A stretch of 64,000 nt of DNA, taken from Diprion similis. Its lineage: Eukaryota; Arthropoda; Insecta; Hymenoptera; Diprionidae. This document shows positions 48,868 through 61,995 of the stretch, in pieces. Within the stretch, counting starts at the first letter, position 1. Every line of letters starts with the position of its first letter. Location of the stretch: the NCBI RefSeq assembly GCF_021155765.1, contig NC_060112.1, positions 1,178,001 to 1,242,000 on the forward strand. Reading direction: 5' to 3'. The notes below the pieces were generated by a model. It made no database searches and was not told where the DNA came from. It saw nothing but the letters and a program-made list of their open reading frames with translations. The position numbers and the translations under genes are program-made.

Positions 48868-50708
48868 TTATCTTCAAAATTTATTCGTTACACGCGATTC
48901 GCTTGTATCGTGATCATCCGTACAAACGATAGACTCACAGTCCGGCATATCCCCTGTACTTTCCCTCGTGCGTTTTTTTTTTTTTTTATCATTTCTTTGG
49001 TTTCTGATATATTTGCATGATCCTTATGCTTTGAACAAGAAAATCTGACATCTGACGTATGACAGCACTTGTTACGAGTATCCTTATATTATTTACGTAT
49101 AATTACCATGCGTCTATAAACTTGAATCTGCAATTTAGTTTTATCACTTTATCGAAGCATGGCAGTGTTATAGAGCAAAGCGACGTAGACTATAATACTT
49201 ATGATTCGTATGGAACGAAAAGAAACATACATATACATATAGTATATGCCTACCTGTAACACATATTATACTATATACCCAAACCTATATTATAATAGAG
49301 ACGTGTTTATGTGTATAACTATTCGTCTATATGTATAATAGAGATGCCAAAGAATGCCAAGAGAACGTGTGCAATGTCGTAGTGCAATCTAACTATAATT
49401 AGCAATATGATAATTAAAGAAAAAAAGAAAAGAAACAAAAAAAAAAAAAAAAAACAGAAACAAAAATTTCAAAAACAAATTAATATCCCATGTTATTATT
49501 ATGTAATATGATAAATGAATACCAACATATATTCCTATTTATAAATCCTACATCGGTATAATGATGTGCGAAAGCGCCTAGGTATGTAATACCGAGTGTA
49601 TCGAGTAATTATAACTTGAATACACTGGAAAATTTTAATCAATACGCAAGTGGTGTTTTTTTTTCAAACACATATGTTGCAGATTTGGTTTATGCTCTGT
49701 TTCAAACCTGTTTTCGTAATATTTATTATACGTTATACACTTCAACCGCATCTTTGATCCTCATCCGTTTATTTATACATATGTGTATGGTATAGTTGAA
49801 ACATGGAGAATTATTTTGCGAATGGCAAAACGCGTGAGATAAATATGAATAATATAAAGAAAATTAGTAAATAAGAAACGAATATGGATTTTAATATCAC
49901 CGCATATTTGGATACATAATCATCGAATGAAAAAACTAATATATAAAAAGAAACATTAAGGAAAATGAAATATGTATGAAAAAACAGAAAAACAAATCTT
50001 ACGTAACATCTGAAAAAACATGTATATACCGATAACGACACGTCTAGTAGTTACAGCGGTATAATAGCGCAAAGTATGATTCAAATAATACCGCTATATC
50101 TATACAAGAGTTGCAGTATAATAACATATTATAATAAGGTGCAGGGCAGCGAGAATATTTTGTTACAGAGTAAATTTCAAGTTCCAATTTCCGGGAACGT
50201 ATTATACTATGATATACACGTGATATCTGCATAATCCTCGATCCAATCTTCGTTTTAAAATTTTTATTACTATCTAGTAAGAAAATCTATTTGGGAATCT
50301 TAGAAAGGCGTACGCACGTGTGTACATATACATGTAATGACAAATTATTATACCCTCCCGAATAGGTGAATATAGAATAATATAAGACCGTCGAGAAAAT
50401 GGTATTATATATAATGATAATGTAACGATTCTCCGTACCTACAAAACATATTGTGTGTGTGTATATATATATATACATATATATATATAATGATAACAAT
50501 AATTGTTATTATTATTATCATTATTATATTATACAGGTATGTTATAAACTTGGCTATACTGCAATAATATTCAAAATATTACCGAATGTCTTTGTTTTGT
50601 TTATGTACTAATTTTTATTCATTGTTTTCTTCTTTACTTCCCTCTTTATTCCACGGTTTTAATTGAGTAATTTTAAATATTGATATATACATATTGTGTG
50701 TATGTATA
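48868..50708 (+). other. 3' UTR of Psc/Su(z)2 paralog 2 and AT-rich downstream DNA
   Basis: Directly follows the stop codon. Very AT-rich, with many TATA/CATA runs and poly-A tracts; no further exon. The polyadenylation site is not assigned. Confidence 0.5.
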
Positions 50709-50717
50709 TTAGGGCGT

Positions 50718-50761
<44 letters not shown>

Positions 50762-52247
50762 CTTCAGACGCACATCAAAATTTCAGTAGAGCATCTGAAA
50801 TTGAATATCTCAGCCAAATATGAGCTTTTAATATTGATATTTAGAGATGCCCATTTCATTTTGTCCATTTTCCATTTAAATAACACGTCAAAAAAATGGA
50901 AATTTTTCTAATTTATGTTTCACGTAAACGGCCTGACGATATAAATTATCTAAATATAGATTTTTATAGGAAATTTTACACTCTGTAAAAAAGTACTGAT
51001 ATAGAATTTTCCTAACCCTAATCGATTAAGAGATATTCGCCTACAAACATTGAGTCATATGCGAATATCTCTTAATCGATTAGGGTTAGGAAAATTCTAG
51101 CTCGGTACTTTTTTCATAGAGCGTGAAATTTCCTATAAAAATCTGTATTTGGATAATTTATAAGTCAAGTCTTTTACAAAAGAAAAAAAATTCCAAAATT
51201 TTGCATTTTTTTACGCCTTATTTAAATGGAAAATGGACAAAATAAAATAAGCGTCTATAAATATCAATATTAAGAGCTTATACTTGGCAGAGACATTTTA
51301 TTTGAGATGCTCTACGGAAATGTTGATGCGCGTTTGAAGATGACATTTTTTTTTTATTTTCAAAATGTTGGTTTGTGATCTAAAACAAATTCCTGCGAAA
51401 GGAGAGCCCTGTAGCTCAATTTTAAAAGGTCGCTCACGCGAATTTTGTATTCTGTATCTAATGAACACGTGAAAAATCAGAGGGGCACCGACAAGAACCG
51501 GTAAGTTTGAATGTCTTTTGCTGCATCCATAGTTCGTTGAAGCCAACCATTCGAAAGAGTGCAAATATCACGATCGAGAACGCTCAAGATTTTTGGAATC
51601 AAGCAGAAATTCCCTTCCACCCGATAAGATGTAATTTGTAACAAAACAAGTGCACTGTGCACTTATTCATTAATAGGGTCGAGCTTCCCCTGTTGCTGCC
51701 CCTCTGATTTGTCACGTGATCGGCTGCAGATAATTGAAAAACAATTCCCTCATTTTTTCAGATTCTCAACTCAACTGTAACCCGCATGCCCCTAAGAGAG
51801 CGGATTTTCCTATTTAACTTTTTGTTAGTAAATTTAACTTTCAGGGGCACATTACATCTACCAAACGGATATCTATAGAATTTGGTGTCAGGGAGGTTTC
51901 TTGGGTCGCTGATTACGAATCTAAACTCAAAATTTGAAAATTCAAAATGGCGGACTTAATATGGCGGATCAAAATCTCAAGTCACTTGATGTTGCCGTAC
52001 TTGATTCGCCATTTATAATTTTGAAATTTTTTATTCAGATTCCTAATCAGTGACCCAAGAAACGCCCCTGTGCCTTTTGTCGAAATCTGTTCGGTAGATT
52101 TACTGTGCAATGGTGCCACTGAAAGGGTTAAATAGGGAAATCCACCTTCTTACGGGCACGGGTTAAACATGAGATAAGAGTCTGAAAAACTTATTTGGAA
52201 TCGATTCGGTCGAAATTAAAAAATGACCTTTTTTAGGACCACCCTAA
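50709..52247. mobile_element. 1.5-kb element built of two large hairpins
   Basis: Ends TTAGGGCG... and ...CACCCTAA form short terminal inverted repeats, embedded in TATA on both sides. Inside are two long palindromes. The first spans about 50760-51345, centred near 51045: CCTAACCCTAATCGATTAAG faces its inverse, and arms of about 300 bp include GTAGAGCATCT facing AGATGCTCTAC. The second spans about 51779-52165, centred near 51970: TTCTTGGGTCGCTGATTACG faces AATCAGTGACCCAAGAAACG, and CCTATTTAAC faces GTTAAATAGG. A poly-A run of about 40 bp lies at 50720. No transposase frame. Confidence 0.65.
50719..50759. repeat. poly-A run
   Basis: About 40 consecutive A near the left end of the two-hairpin element. 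Confidence 0.95.
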
Positions 52248-55200
52248 TATACATATTAATATTGAGAGGTTGATATTGTTGTCTATTTATGTTACATTGT
52301 ATAAGGGTATTTACGCGGTAAGAGTATTTATTAAGTACCTTCACATACCTAGTTGATAGTTTGTTATTATTATTATTACTATTTATCCGTTGCTTCTTTT
52401 GTTTAATAGTCACCACTACCCCCGTCCTTTTACCTCCTCCTCCTCCCCGTCCTCCGCAACTCCGCACGTCATGCGTTAATTTATCGTCAGAATCGTTTTT
52501 TGTTAAACAAAAATATACCTAATATTATACGCACGTACCTTCATTAGAATTTTAGAGTTATTATTGTATAGTATTTCTTATATACATATGAATTGTAATA
52601 TGTATTCGTTTGACAAACCATTATATACATAATAAAAATATGATTAATACGTGTCTCATGTAAAATTGTACAAGTTTTGCGAAGATCATTTACCTGTCCC
52701 AAATCGATCTCATAATCCACCTTCTTAATTCCTATGATTACAAACTGTATCTATCGGTTTACAGAAGAAGAAAGAGATTGACTTATAGGACGAAAATAAA
52801 GAAGAATGAAACGTAATAACTCTTTTATTACTGTAAAGGCATTGATATTATATCTAACTACACGTGCTTCGTCAAGTATAAAAGAAGACGGATAAATGTA
52901 TGATGCTGCTCGCAGGTAGTATATAGGTACGTGGATAATACGGTAAGCGAGTAATGAGTAATCTATATCAATAACGTGTCAAATTCACCAAAGTATAAGT
53001 GTATAAACCCTGTAATCCTCATCATGACCATCACCACACTGAACAATTGACACGATCTCTCCATATATAATAACAAAGCGAATCACTGATTCACTGTACA
53101 TACGAGCTGCTCTAGATTATACCTACTATAGAATATTTGCTAGTAATGCTCTGTAACTATAGCGCGTCATCCTTCTTGTAGCTGCAGTCGGAAGTTCCAG
53201 GTTTTCCAAACCTCCTTTTCAAGAGGCAATTACGAGCCGCTATTATATACCTACATTATTGATTGGAAGTTCATTGACACATATAAAAGTATAAACTCGA
53301 TGCTTACAAGCGGAGTATGCAGAAAAATATTACGGTAAGTACATACCTACACGTAGTACAATTATTGGAACGAGCATAAGTACTTTCGGGAATTCGTTTT
53401 GCAAAAGAGAGTCGAAGAACGCCGGTCTAGCCTAATATAAGCGCGTTAAACGGTGCGAAGTAGGTAGTTACAAAAAGCTACAAAATTATTGGAAAATGTC
53501 CTCATGACGTCAGAGCTTGGTTGTCGGCGCCATCTTATCACCACATAACCTAAGTTTTTAACTTTCATGGGGACAAATCGGGATTCTTGGGGTTTCAAAT
53601 TACTCATGTCATATACATTAATTAAAAGGTGCCTATCCACATATGAAAGTAAAATCTGAGAGTTGCTCTCGAGAGTACTGCTCTCATGACTGTTTCCACG
53701 AGAGAGTATTCTTCCGCGAGTTTCACTCTCGCGAGTAGTTCACACAGTAGCCTGAGAGTTACTGTTACAAATTACTCTCTGGACTATGTCCATTAGAGAG
53801 CGTCTGCAACTCTCGAGCTACGCAACGTCAGTATTTTCCAGGTGGCTTCTCATAAACTGCAACGAGTCGCAACAGCCATGATAGTTGCGTTTGAAATTCA
53901 AACAAGAAAAATAACTAAAAACACAAATTAAAGGAATTACTGAGTTAAACCGTGGATATCACGGAGACTGCAACTTGGTGTCGTTAGTAATCTCGTGCGT
54001 GAATTAAAAATAAAGAACGCGTGTCAATTTCGAAATTTCATCCGAATGACCGCAGTTCGATTATAAGAATTGATAAAATTAGTCGGTCTGAGAGTCGCTC
54101 TCGAGAGTTTTACTCTCATGTGGACAGGCACCTTTAGTTTGATTTTTTTCGACCAGATGACGCATTGCAAAGTGACAATCCCAATGACCAAGCCGCCGAA
54201 CGCAGTGAATAATAAATAAAATTCCGCGGGCGGTAGCAGATAGTAGGAGCGGTGCTGACGGCACGCATATTTGTAGATTTCAGTAATCGTCAGCTTTATG
54301 GATGTATCACAGTGTGTTGCGTGAGCAGACGCGGCGAAACGTATATTTCCGATGTGTAGAGCTGAATGGGGGGGGGGGGGGGGGGGGTCTAAAACATAAA
54401 CCAACACCGATAAACTTTTTATTTATTTATACAATACAGCTTTGTTTTTTATTTTTTCGCAGCGAAAGTTACTCTTTTGCGGTTGTTAACATTGATAAAA
54501 TCGTTGATGACACGGTTGAGATCTAAGTCTTCAGACATATCTTGATGAATATGGGTTATAGCATACGTTAGCTGCGCGTCGCCTACCGTGTGAGCATATG
54601 GCGCGAGTACTGCCTACTTTTGAATATTAACACGTGAAAATAAATAAATTGAAAGCTCATCAGCACTTACAATTTCAATTCTCATCATGTTAGTCAATAA
54701 GTTTTCTTTGTCTTTAAATCACTTGATATTCAAGTTATTGAAACAAATTGGAATTCCCCACCTACTAATTTATGAGGTGTCAAGTGCTCCACACCTACCA
54801 TAGTTGTTTCACCTCGTGCGTGAGTACTGCAAGTGAACAGCGTATGTGTGCCGCTCGCAGTTCATCGTTCACCGCAATTCCTTTGTCTCGATCATCATAC
54901 GCCAGCAGTAGCAGCAGCATTTGCATCGATAGCGTTCGAAATGGTATTGCAGGCTTCCAGGGACCGAGTCGGCAGGCCGTGGCATATCACGAGTTCGGCC
55001 GATGAACATGCGCCGCAAGGGAAAATTTTTTGGAACCTTAACCGGGGGGTTGAGAACGCGCCTTCCAAGCGGTACGTGAGCTGCATCTACGCAGCCGATC
55101 ATGCGTCAGAGCGAGATCAAACCCAAGAAGAAGACGAAGGAAAATAAGAAGCATAGCGAACCACTGGGCGTGTCCCGCGTATGACAGCGCAGTGGGCGGT

Positions 55201-56800
55201 ACAAAATGGCGACTAGCCACGCCTGCCGCCATTTGCTACTGGTGAGCTGTCTGAGCGCAGCCACGCCTCTTTAGCCGTACGATATCCGGCGCCACTCACT
55301 AGTTCCATGGTTTTCTCGACTTACAGAATGGATTTTATAGATTTGGAACGACGATTGGCGGCAATTAATGGAAAACAAAAGTTTACCGGAAGTATATATG
55401 TGTATATATCGGAAACGAATACTCGTGAGACGACAACATGTTGGAAAGATCGCTTAACCCCGATAGGATCGGAGGATATTTCCATAACAGTATATTGTAT
55501 GTACGACAATAAGGCAAACATGATCTTTTCGGGACGAGCGTAAGTTTGCTATGAGTTGCAAGTGAGCACGCATACGAACCGAAAGCGATATTGCAAATAC
55601 GCGGGGCGAAAAGACCGTTGCCTCCATGTTGCACACGATATTTTATATAACAAGAGCATGTTACGCGTTGTTTCACGAAGCACGAATTTGAGGTTAGGAT
55701 GGCGAAATGTTAGATCGGTTCACTGTGTTTGTCGCGACAGCGCATGAAAGCTGTACAGAAATTACCACTTTTAAGTCCTAGAAGTTAAAAGTGGTCGTTT
55801 CAGTACTCTGCGCATGCGCATTCGCAGACTCCCGGACCGTCATACAAACGGGTACTTTGTGTACGGAAAATACTTATGAAAACACGCGTAAAACGTGCTC
55901 GCGTTGTATAAAAGATTTCCTCTCGGAGCATCATGTACGTCGGTCACGAGAGTACCGCAGTCAATTCCCCCTCTCTGTGGGCACCTAATGTAAAGATGTA
56001 AGGTATCATTGCAAGTGGTAGTCCAGAACACTAGCGTTCACAAGTCGTTGGTATTGCAGTGGAGAAAGATGTAACATTTTGAGTTTTGAGACAGAACCTT
56101 TAAGGATGAAAGTGAACCTCTCATCAAAAAAGTCTCGTGTACTGCCGTAATATTACTGAAAATATTTCTTTTTAGGCATTTTTTTTGTCTTAGCATCACG
56201 AAAGGTTCCTAAGGACCGGTTCCATGTTACCGGATAATTTTGTAATTTCTCGGTGAATAATTCGTCTATATCAGGTATATTTCATGTTAATTTTACGCAA
56301 AGATTCTGCGCGAATTTTCAAAGCGTTTATTTGATTGGTCGTTGCAATGGTTTGATTCGTGGTGCAGTGCAGAAACTTTGAGATTGCTAGGTTCTGCACT
56401 AATCCTACCGTTTCTACTCCCACTTTTCGTATTCGCATTCCCAAACTTCCGTATGCACCGCACTGCACTAAGTCGATTGTGAATGATACTTAAGTCATTA
56501 TACGACGACGAGTTTTTCGTACGGTGTAAAAATATAGGTGTATTTAAGCACGGGGCTCGCTGATGACTAGCTACCGTGCTGCGGTGCCGCCATACGGCAT
56601 CTACATGTGTTTGTGTGTATTACGAATACACCGAAAACAGTTTTGTGTGCGGTGATGACGGTATAACGTCGTAGTGAAAGCTGCACGAAAGTGGCTAATG
56701 GAGAAAGTATATCTGCAGTACGATACCTACGCCGAATCTCGCGCTACGTTGGAATGATGACTGCTGTTAGTCCAAGTTGAAAACCGCGCAACGATCAATC
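52248..56800. other. intergenic DNA between paralog 2 and the sugar transporter
   Basis: Apart from the 53.6-54.1 kb element, I see a run of about 20 G at 54366-54387 and a less AT-rich stretch at 54.8-55.8 kb. The latter has several short overlapping frames, among them 54833-55147 and 55307-55543, with no recognisable domain or consistent splice context. A TGACGTCA motif lies at about 53504. Nothing here supports a named gene. Confidence 0.4.
53625..54135. mobile_element. 511-bp element with AAAGGTGCC terminal inverted repeats
   Basis: The left end AAAGGTGCCTATCCACAT and the right end (opposite strand) AAAGGTGCCTGTCCACAT match. The subterminal DNA is packed with CTCTCGAGAG and ACTCTC palindromes (near 53665, 53700, 53725 and 54100). 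No coding capacity and no clear target duplication. Confidence 0.65.
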
Positions 56801-56807
56801 GTTTCCG

Positions 56808-56994
56808 TCAGTCGTCGTTCGTTCCGGAAACGCGTGGCGGTATACGCATTTATCGTCGGATGTTATAGACAATTATAAAAGCTGTCTATTGCATACCTAT
56901 AAACGTAATATCGTCAGTGATCGTTTCCAATAGCGCTGTTCTAGTTTTTGACGTGTTTGACAAGTGTGGAGGTTTATACCTACATTGCATAAGT
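56808..56994 (+). promoter_or_regulatory. candidate transcription start and 5' UTR exon of the sugar transporter
   Basis: TCAGTCG at 56808 resembles an arthropod initiator. Downstream, AAGT|GTAAGT at 56994 is a strong donor. The next suitable acceptor before the coding ATG is CACGCAG at 59377-59383, 28 bases upstream of it. The pairing is inference from consensus only. Confidence 0.35.
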
Positions 56995-58205
56995 GTAAGT
57001 CACTGTTTACCGTTGTACCTACAGTAAACATACATGACGTAAGAACGCAACGTTTGCAAAGCGTTTACACTACTCATCATATACCCACTTTTAGGTTCTC
57101 ACGAACCGAAGAAAATTCGTTGCCGTAAAATCAATCTACTTCGTCGCTGTAGGCATCGAGGCTGCGCTTAGTACAGAACACTTAAGAGTTTTTATATGGA
57201 ACTATCTCCGCTGTATATTAGAAGCTTTATTCAAATACGGAAAAGTGAGTTCACCATACATTTACTGTTTATTCAATTTAGATGTACAATAAATTTACTA
57301 CACAATTTAGTTATATAAATTTAAATTATACTTTTTTCTGTTTTTCTTATAAATTTTAGTAAAGTCAATTTTCAATGTAAACTTAAGACGAATACCTGGT
57401 AATTTACATTGCTGTACTGAATTTATAAATTTGCAACCTAATTTCGTAAATCGACAACTTTTTTATACAGTAAATGTGTAGTAAATTCACAATCATTTTT
57501 AACAATACACGCAGGTGGGGTGTCAATAAAGTCGTTCTTTACACCACGTTAGATTTGCTTCGAAGTTCGGTTTTTACTCGTTTCGATGATCGTCACAACC
57601 CACCATATATCAATAAACTTTTATCCGCTTTTAGGTATACGACATGCGATCTTTACTCTAGCAATAAATCTTATTATATACAGCAGACCAAAGCGACAGT
57701 TTTCTCTAATTACTGTGTATCACCTACCACACTAAACTGCCATGGAACTAGATGGTTGAAATAAACAGAAAAGACAATTGCTAACTGAACGATTATATCG
57801 AACAAAAGGAGAGCTTGTTGACGTCATGCATCGAGTCATTTGTTTACATCTCTAAGTCCAGAACTCGAAGCATGAAAAATGTCGCATATGACTTATTTTC
57901 TGATGACTGTTATTTCTCCGTTTTTATGAGAGCACCTTATGAAACATGATTTTTTACTTTCTGGTCATTTGTAAAACGATTACACCTCGCGTTTACTGTT
58001 TCCGGTATTAATTTTAACGATTCCCGCAATCCACAATTGATTTGTCTAATAATATTACAGATAAACGGGCGGGTTCGGGGTGACCATGATTGTCTAACCT
58101 CTTTAGAAACTTTCCGGCTTCAACTTCGACGTAAAATAATTATGATGATAATAATAATAACAATACGTAACAAAAACAACGACGGTAATTACAGTTGGGG
58201 AGACT

Positions 58206-58398
58206 AGGGCTAGAAGTGACACGGGTAGGTTGTTACAAAGCTTGTTATTTCTGGGATTTCTGGAGGATGATGCCACGGGTTAAGAGGGGGGGCTGAGGTA
58301 TTTTAACCCCCCCCAACCCGTGGTACCATCTCCCATGTAGTTTAGAAATAATAAGCTTTGTAAAAACCTACTCCCCTTACAACCCTACTCCCCTAGTG
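58206..58398. mobile_element. foldback (MITE-like) element
   Basis: Hairpin of about 190 bp. GACTAGGG, GTAGGTTGTTACAAAGCTTG, TTATTTCTGG and CCACGGGTTAAGAGGGG face CCCTAGTG, CAAGCTTTGTAAAAACCTAC-like, TTTAGAAATAA and CCCCAACCCGTGG. It lies between the candidate leader exon and the coding exon of the transporter. Confidence 0.6.
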
Positions 58399-59411
58399 TC
58401 ATTATTTATTCGAACTTTGGAATACCGCGATATGAAATACGTCATCAGCGACCAAAAAAACCTCATGGTACCAATTTTCACTCGAATCTGTTCGTCCATT
58501 CTCAATCATTTTGACTTCATTCTTTAGAATTCTTGTATTTAAATAATTCGAAAAGTACTGAAAAGTTCGAAGCCAAAATTTAACCAGTTTTAAGTTTGGA
58601 AAAATCGCGTCGATTGGCACTAAGATCATTAAAATCCGGTAACTCGTTCTCGAGATATCGTCAGACAAAAAATTTGATCACCGCATGCGTACAAACATTC
58701 ATAGACACACACTGATCTACACGGAATACAATTGGAGGTGATTTTTAAGACTTCAAAATGTGGACAGCTAATGAAAAGTTGCATTTTCGGGATGATTACA
58801 ATAACTATTGTATTTCTCTAAGACCGAGACGCGGTGAGTTAAAAAAATATTTCACGCTAACGCGATCCAGGCTGTGACGAAGTTCTACTAGATTAGATAA
58901 GTGTGTTTAATAGGTACATTTATCACGTTCCCTAAGGATCTGGAACTCCTTATTTCAATCAAGTTTGAACCACTTATTCATCAGCTAATTGCTCGCAAGC
59001 AATATATTAATATTGTTTCAATATCTTTTGATAATTGTAATAGACGGATGAATAGACCATATAAGCACGTCATTTCCCACAATCCTGAGAGCCAAGGATG
59101 TTCTTCAGATCTACAATAATTGCTCGGAGAACAAACGAATCTCATCGCGAACTGTGACTCTTATCGAAAAGAATAAAATACCGATATACCTAGTTTGAAG
59201 TGAACCTGACGTGGTTCAAAAAATGGCCTTATATTGACACACCTCCTTTCCAACGTTTTATATCTTCCTTCACATATTCAACATCGCATATTAATCCTAT
59301 ACCTGAAACTCCTCTCAAAGTCTTATTATAGATCCAACCGCCTACCTATACCTACCTATATAACATGTTTAATACGCACGCAGGTGATTAACTGTAACCC
59401 GAAGCGTTGCA

Positions 59412-60998
59412 ATGGAGGATGAGAACAGAAATAACCGCACAACGGAAGCGACGACGCAGCCGGATGCTTCGTCGGGAAAGGAAGACTCGGGAAGGTCACA
59501 GCTATTGAGACAAATACTGACGGCGATCGGCCCGATAATGTCTACTATATCGGTCGGCGCTACGTTCGGTTACAGCGCGGTGCTGCTGCCGCAACTGAAG
59601 CCTGACTCAGCAGCAACAGCAGAGCGATTCGGCCCAGCTTCAAACGTGAGCAGCGTCTTCTGGCCAGAAAACGAGCTGAACGATTACGACAGGGATCATC
59701 GAATAACAACGAGCGGCCTCGAGGAGGAATCTTGGATCGCGGCCTCCGCGGCCCTCCTGATGGGCCCGGGTTGCTGGCTGTCGGGTATCCTGATGGAGCG
59801 ACTGGGCAGACGCCTCACTCAGATCCTGGTGAGTCCCGCGTACGTGATCGCCTGGCTGACGATCGGGTTTGCGCCGAATTTCACGGCCCTGATTGTCGGT
59901 CGTCTCTTGTCGGGCCTCTGCGTCGGCCTCCAGGGTCCTCTGGGCCCGGTTTACGTGGCCGAGACGAGCGAGCCGCGCATGCGCGGGATCCTGCTGGCCG
60001 GTATAAGCCTGGCCATTGCCGTGGGGATATTGATCTCCCACGTCCTCGGGACCTGGTTCTCGTGGCGGGTCGCCGCCCACCTTTGCGCCGGGTTCCCTGT
60101 TTTGTCTTTCCTCGCCTGCCTCTTCGCCCCGGAGAGCCCAGCCTGGCTCGTAAAGAAGAAGCGCATTTCCGATGCAACGAACGCCTGGCTTTACCTCCGT
60201 GGTAAGAACGCGGTTGCGGAACTTCGAGCGTTGGAGCATCGTTCGTCGGAATCCCTCGCAAGCTCGACCCGCGGCGGAGTCTGGAAGTCCCGGACGTTTC
60301 TCGCGCCTCTAGCGATCCTCAACGTATTTTTCTTCGTACAACAGTTTTCGGGCGTGAATGCGGTCGCCTTTTACTGCGTACAATTGATCGCCAACGTTTC
60401 AGGACCCGCGGATAACCGCAACGCGCATTACGCGACCCTGGTTCTTGACGTCGTTCGCCTCATCGCCAGCCTGTTTGCCTGCTGGTTGACCCGCCGATGC
60501 GGCCGACGAGTCCTCGCCCTCGTTTCCGGCGCCGGAACGGCGTGCAGCCTCTTCGTACTCGGCGGAGGCCTGCTCTTCGGCCTGGGAATGCCGTGGCTTC
60601 CGGGTTCGATGCTCATCGTCTTCGTCTGCCTAGTCAGCATCGGCCTGGTGCCACTGCCCTGGCTTTTATGCGGCGAGATATTCCCCGTGGCGGCACGCGG
60701 CCTCGGATCCGGCCTCAGTTCGGGCTTCGCATTCGTTTGCTTTTTCGTCGTCGTCAAGACTGGACCTGAGATGATCGCGACTCTGGGTAATCCGGGAACT
60801 TTTCTACTTTACGGATCTCTGACCGCGGCTGGTACGGTTTTCTTCTACTTCTTCTTACCTGAGACCAAGGACAAAACTCTCGAAGATATCGAGGATCACT
60901 TCTTGCGGAAAAAAAACGCTGCCACCGCCGCCGTAGTCGCAACCGCGAATACGACTCGTACAGTTTATGATGACAGTATGAAGAGAAGTGACCCGTAG
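59412..60998 (+). CDS. facilitated trehalose/sugar transporter, Tret1-like (MFS)
   Basis: Uninterrupted coding region for 528 residues, starting at the first ATG after a likely acceptor at 59383. Tret1-type proteins carry trehalose or hexoses across the plasma membrane down their gradient. Seen: an N-terminal cytosolic tail of about 35 residues, then twelve expected membrane segments. The GRR motif is at ERLGRR (129-134), the sugar-transporter signature at GRLLSGLCVGLQGPLGPVYV (163-182) continuing AETSEPRMRG, PESPAWLVKKKR at 240-251 closes the first half, QQFSGVNAVAFY lies in segment 7, a second RRCGRR loop precedes segment 9, and PETKDKTLEDIEDHF follows segment 12. The first external loop is long, as in insect Tret1-like proteins. 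The coding DNA is much richer in GC than its surroundings. Substrate is inferred from family only. Confidence 0.9.
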   Translation: MEDENRNNRTTEATTQPDASSGKEDSGRSQLLRQILTAIGPIMSTISVGATFGYSAVLLPQLKPDSAATAERFGPASNVSSVFWPENELNDYDRDHRITTSGLEEESWIAASAALLMGPGCWLSGILMERLGRRLTQILVSPAYVIAWLTIGFAPNFTALIVGRLLSGLCVGLQGPLGPVYVAETSEPRMRGILLAGISLAIAVGILISHVLGTWFSWRVAAHLCAGFPVLSFLACLFAPESPAWLVKKKRISDATNAWLYLRGKNAVAELRALEHRSSESLASSTRGGVWKSRTFLAPLAILNVFFFVQQFSGVNAVAFYCVQLIANVSGPADNRNAHYATLVLDVVRLIASLFACWLTRRCGRRVLALVSGAGTACSLFVLGGGLLFGLGMPWLPGSMLIVFVCLVSIGLVPLPWLLCGEIFPVAARGLGSGLSSGFAFVCFFVVVKTGPEMIATLGNPGTFLLYGSLTAAGTVFFYFFLPETKDKTLEDIEDHFLRKKNAATAAVVATANTTRTVYDDSMKRSDP

Positions 60999-61995
60999 TA
61001 AAGTAACTTATATATAGTGTAATTAATGTATATTGTATTATATATTTATATGTATATGATAATAACCTGCAGGGAGTAGAAAGTATAAACATTCTTTCAG
61101 CGAATATGACGACCTGAATTTCTTATAGTTGTAACGCTTTTTTTCGCCAGTGTCAATTACACCTACGTTTTTATATAAAATGTGAAATAATATGTAACGA
61201 TTCATTCGCCTGCATGACATATTAGATAAAGTACTTATGCATGCGTATACTTATTATACTGCGGTCCTGCATATGTAAACATCGTGTGAATAAGCTGAAC
61301 GGATGCACGATGAATATAACGTTCTGAATTTAACACGGAAGAGAAAAATCAAGCCCATGGTAGAATCAGCTTTTCAAAATATGTAAAAGCCTAGGAAAGA
61401 GGCCTCTATATCTCTAACTGGTACATGTATGATAATCGTCAACGTCAATGAAGAGAAGGCGGACGTCGTTAAACCCCATAAAGAATATGTGATTAGAAGT
61501 CGAATGCTGCTGCGATGTGGGGGTGGGGGGGTAGGGATATATAAGGTACACACGATACGTACATAATACGCAAGCACACTGCGTATAATGCACGCGAAGG
61601 GGCGTGGTACATGGGTAAAACGGTAGCGGCTGCGGCGGGGTTTCCCCCACCACCGGAAGTCGCCTATACACTAGACCTATTCTAGGTTCTAGATTATTAA
61701 CTAAGTAACGAACAATTATTTCTCGTTCTTATATATGTAATATATGCAATATATGTAGATGATGTGTTTTGTAGCGAGTGCACGTTCTTGCCGACATATC
61801 AATTATAGGATCTAATCTATTATTATACATATGCCAGAGGAAAAATCTATCTATTTAGCGATCGCCTGATTTAATAAGGATGAAGAAGCAAATACGTGAC
61901 AATATCTTCATTTACCCTATCATTACAAGTTGCAGTAATATAGGTATATTAGGTATAATGCGACCGTCTGTGATCCCCATGTATAAGATATACAC
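60999..61995 (+). other. sugar transporter 3' UTR and flanking AT-rich DNA
   Basis: Follows the stop codon. AT-rich with TATA runs and no supported exon. The end of the transcript is not assigned. Confidence 0.5.

Noticed and set aside
51402-51440. Stretch resembling the D-arm of a tRNA (CCCTGTAGCTCAATTTTAAA)
   Set aside because: No matching T-arm or acceptor stem follows at the right distance, and it lies inside the two-hairpin repeat element.
55307-55543. 78-codon frame starting MVFSTYRMDFIDLERRLAAI
   Set aside because: The start looks protein-like and is preceded by an acceptor-like TTACAG, but the remainder shows no known domain and no partner exon could be found.
59640-60757. Minus- and plus-strand frames overlapping the sugar transporter
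   Set aside because: Shadows of the transporter frame, Arg/Pro/Gly-rich because of high GC.
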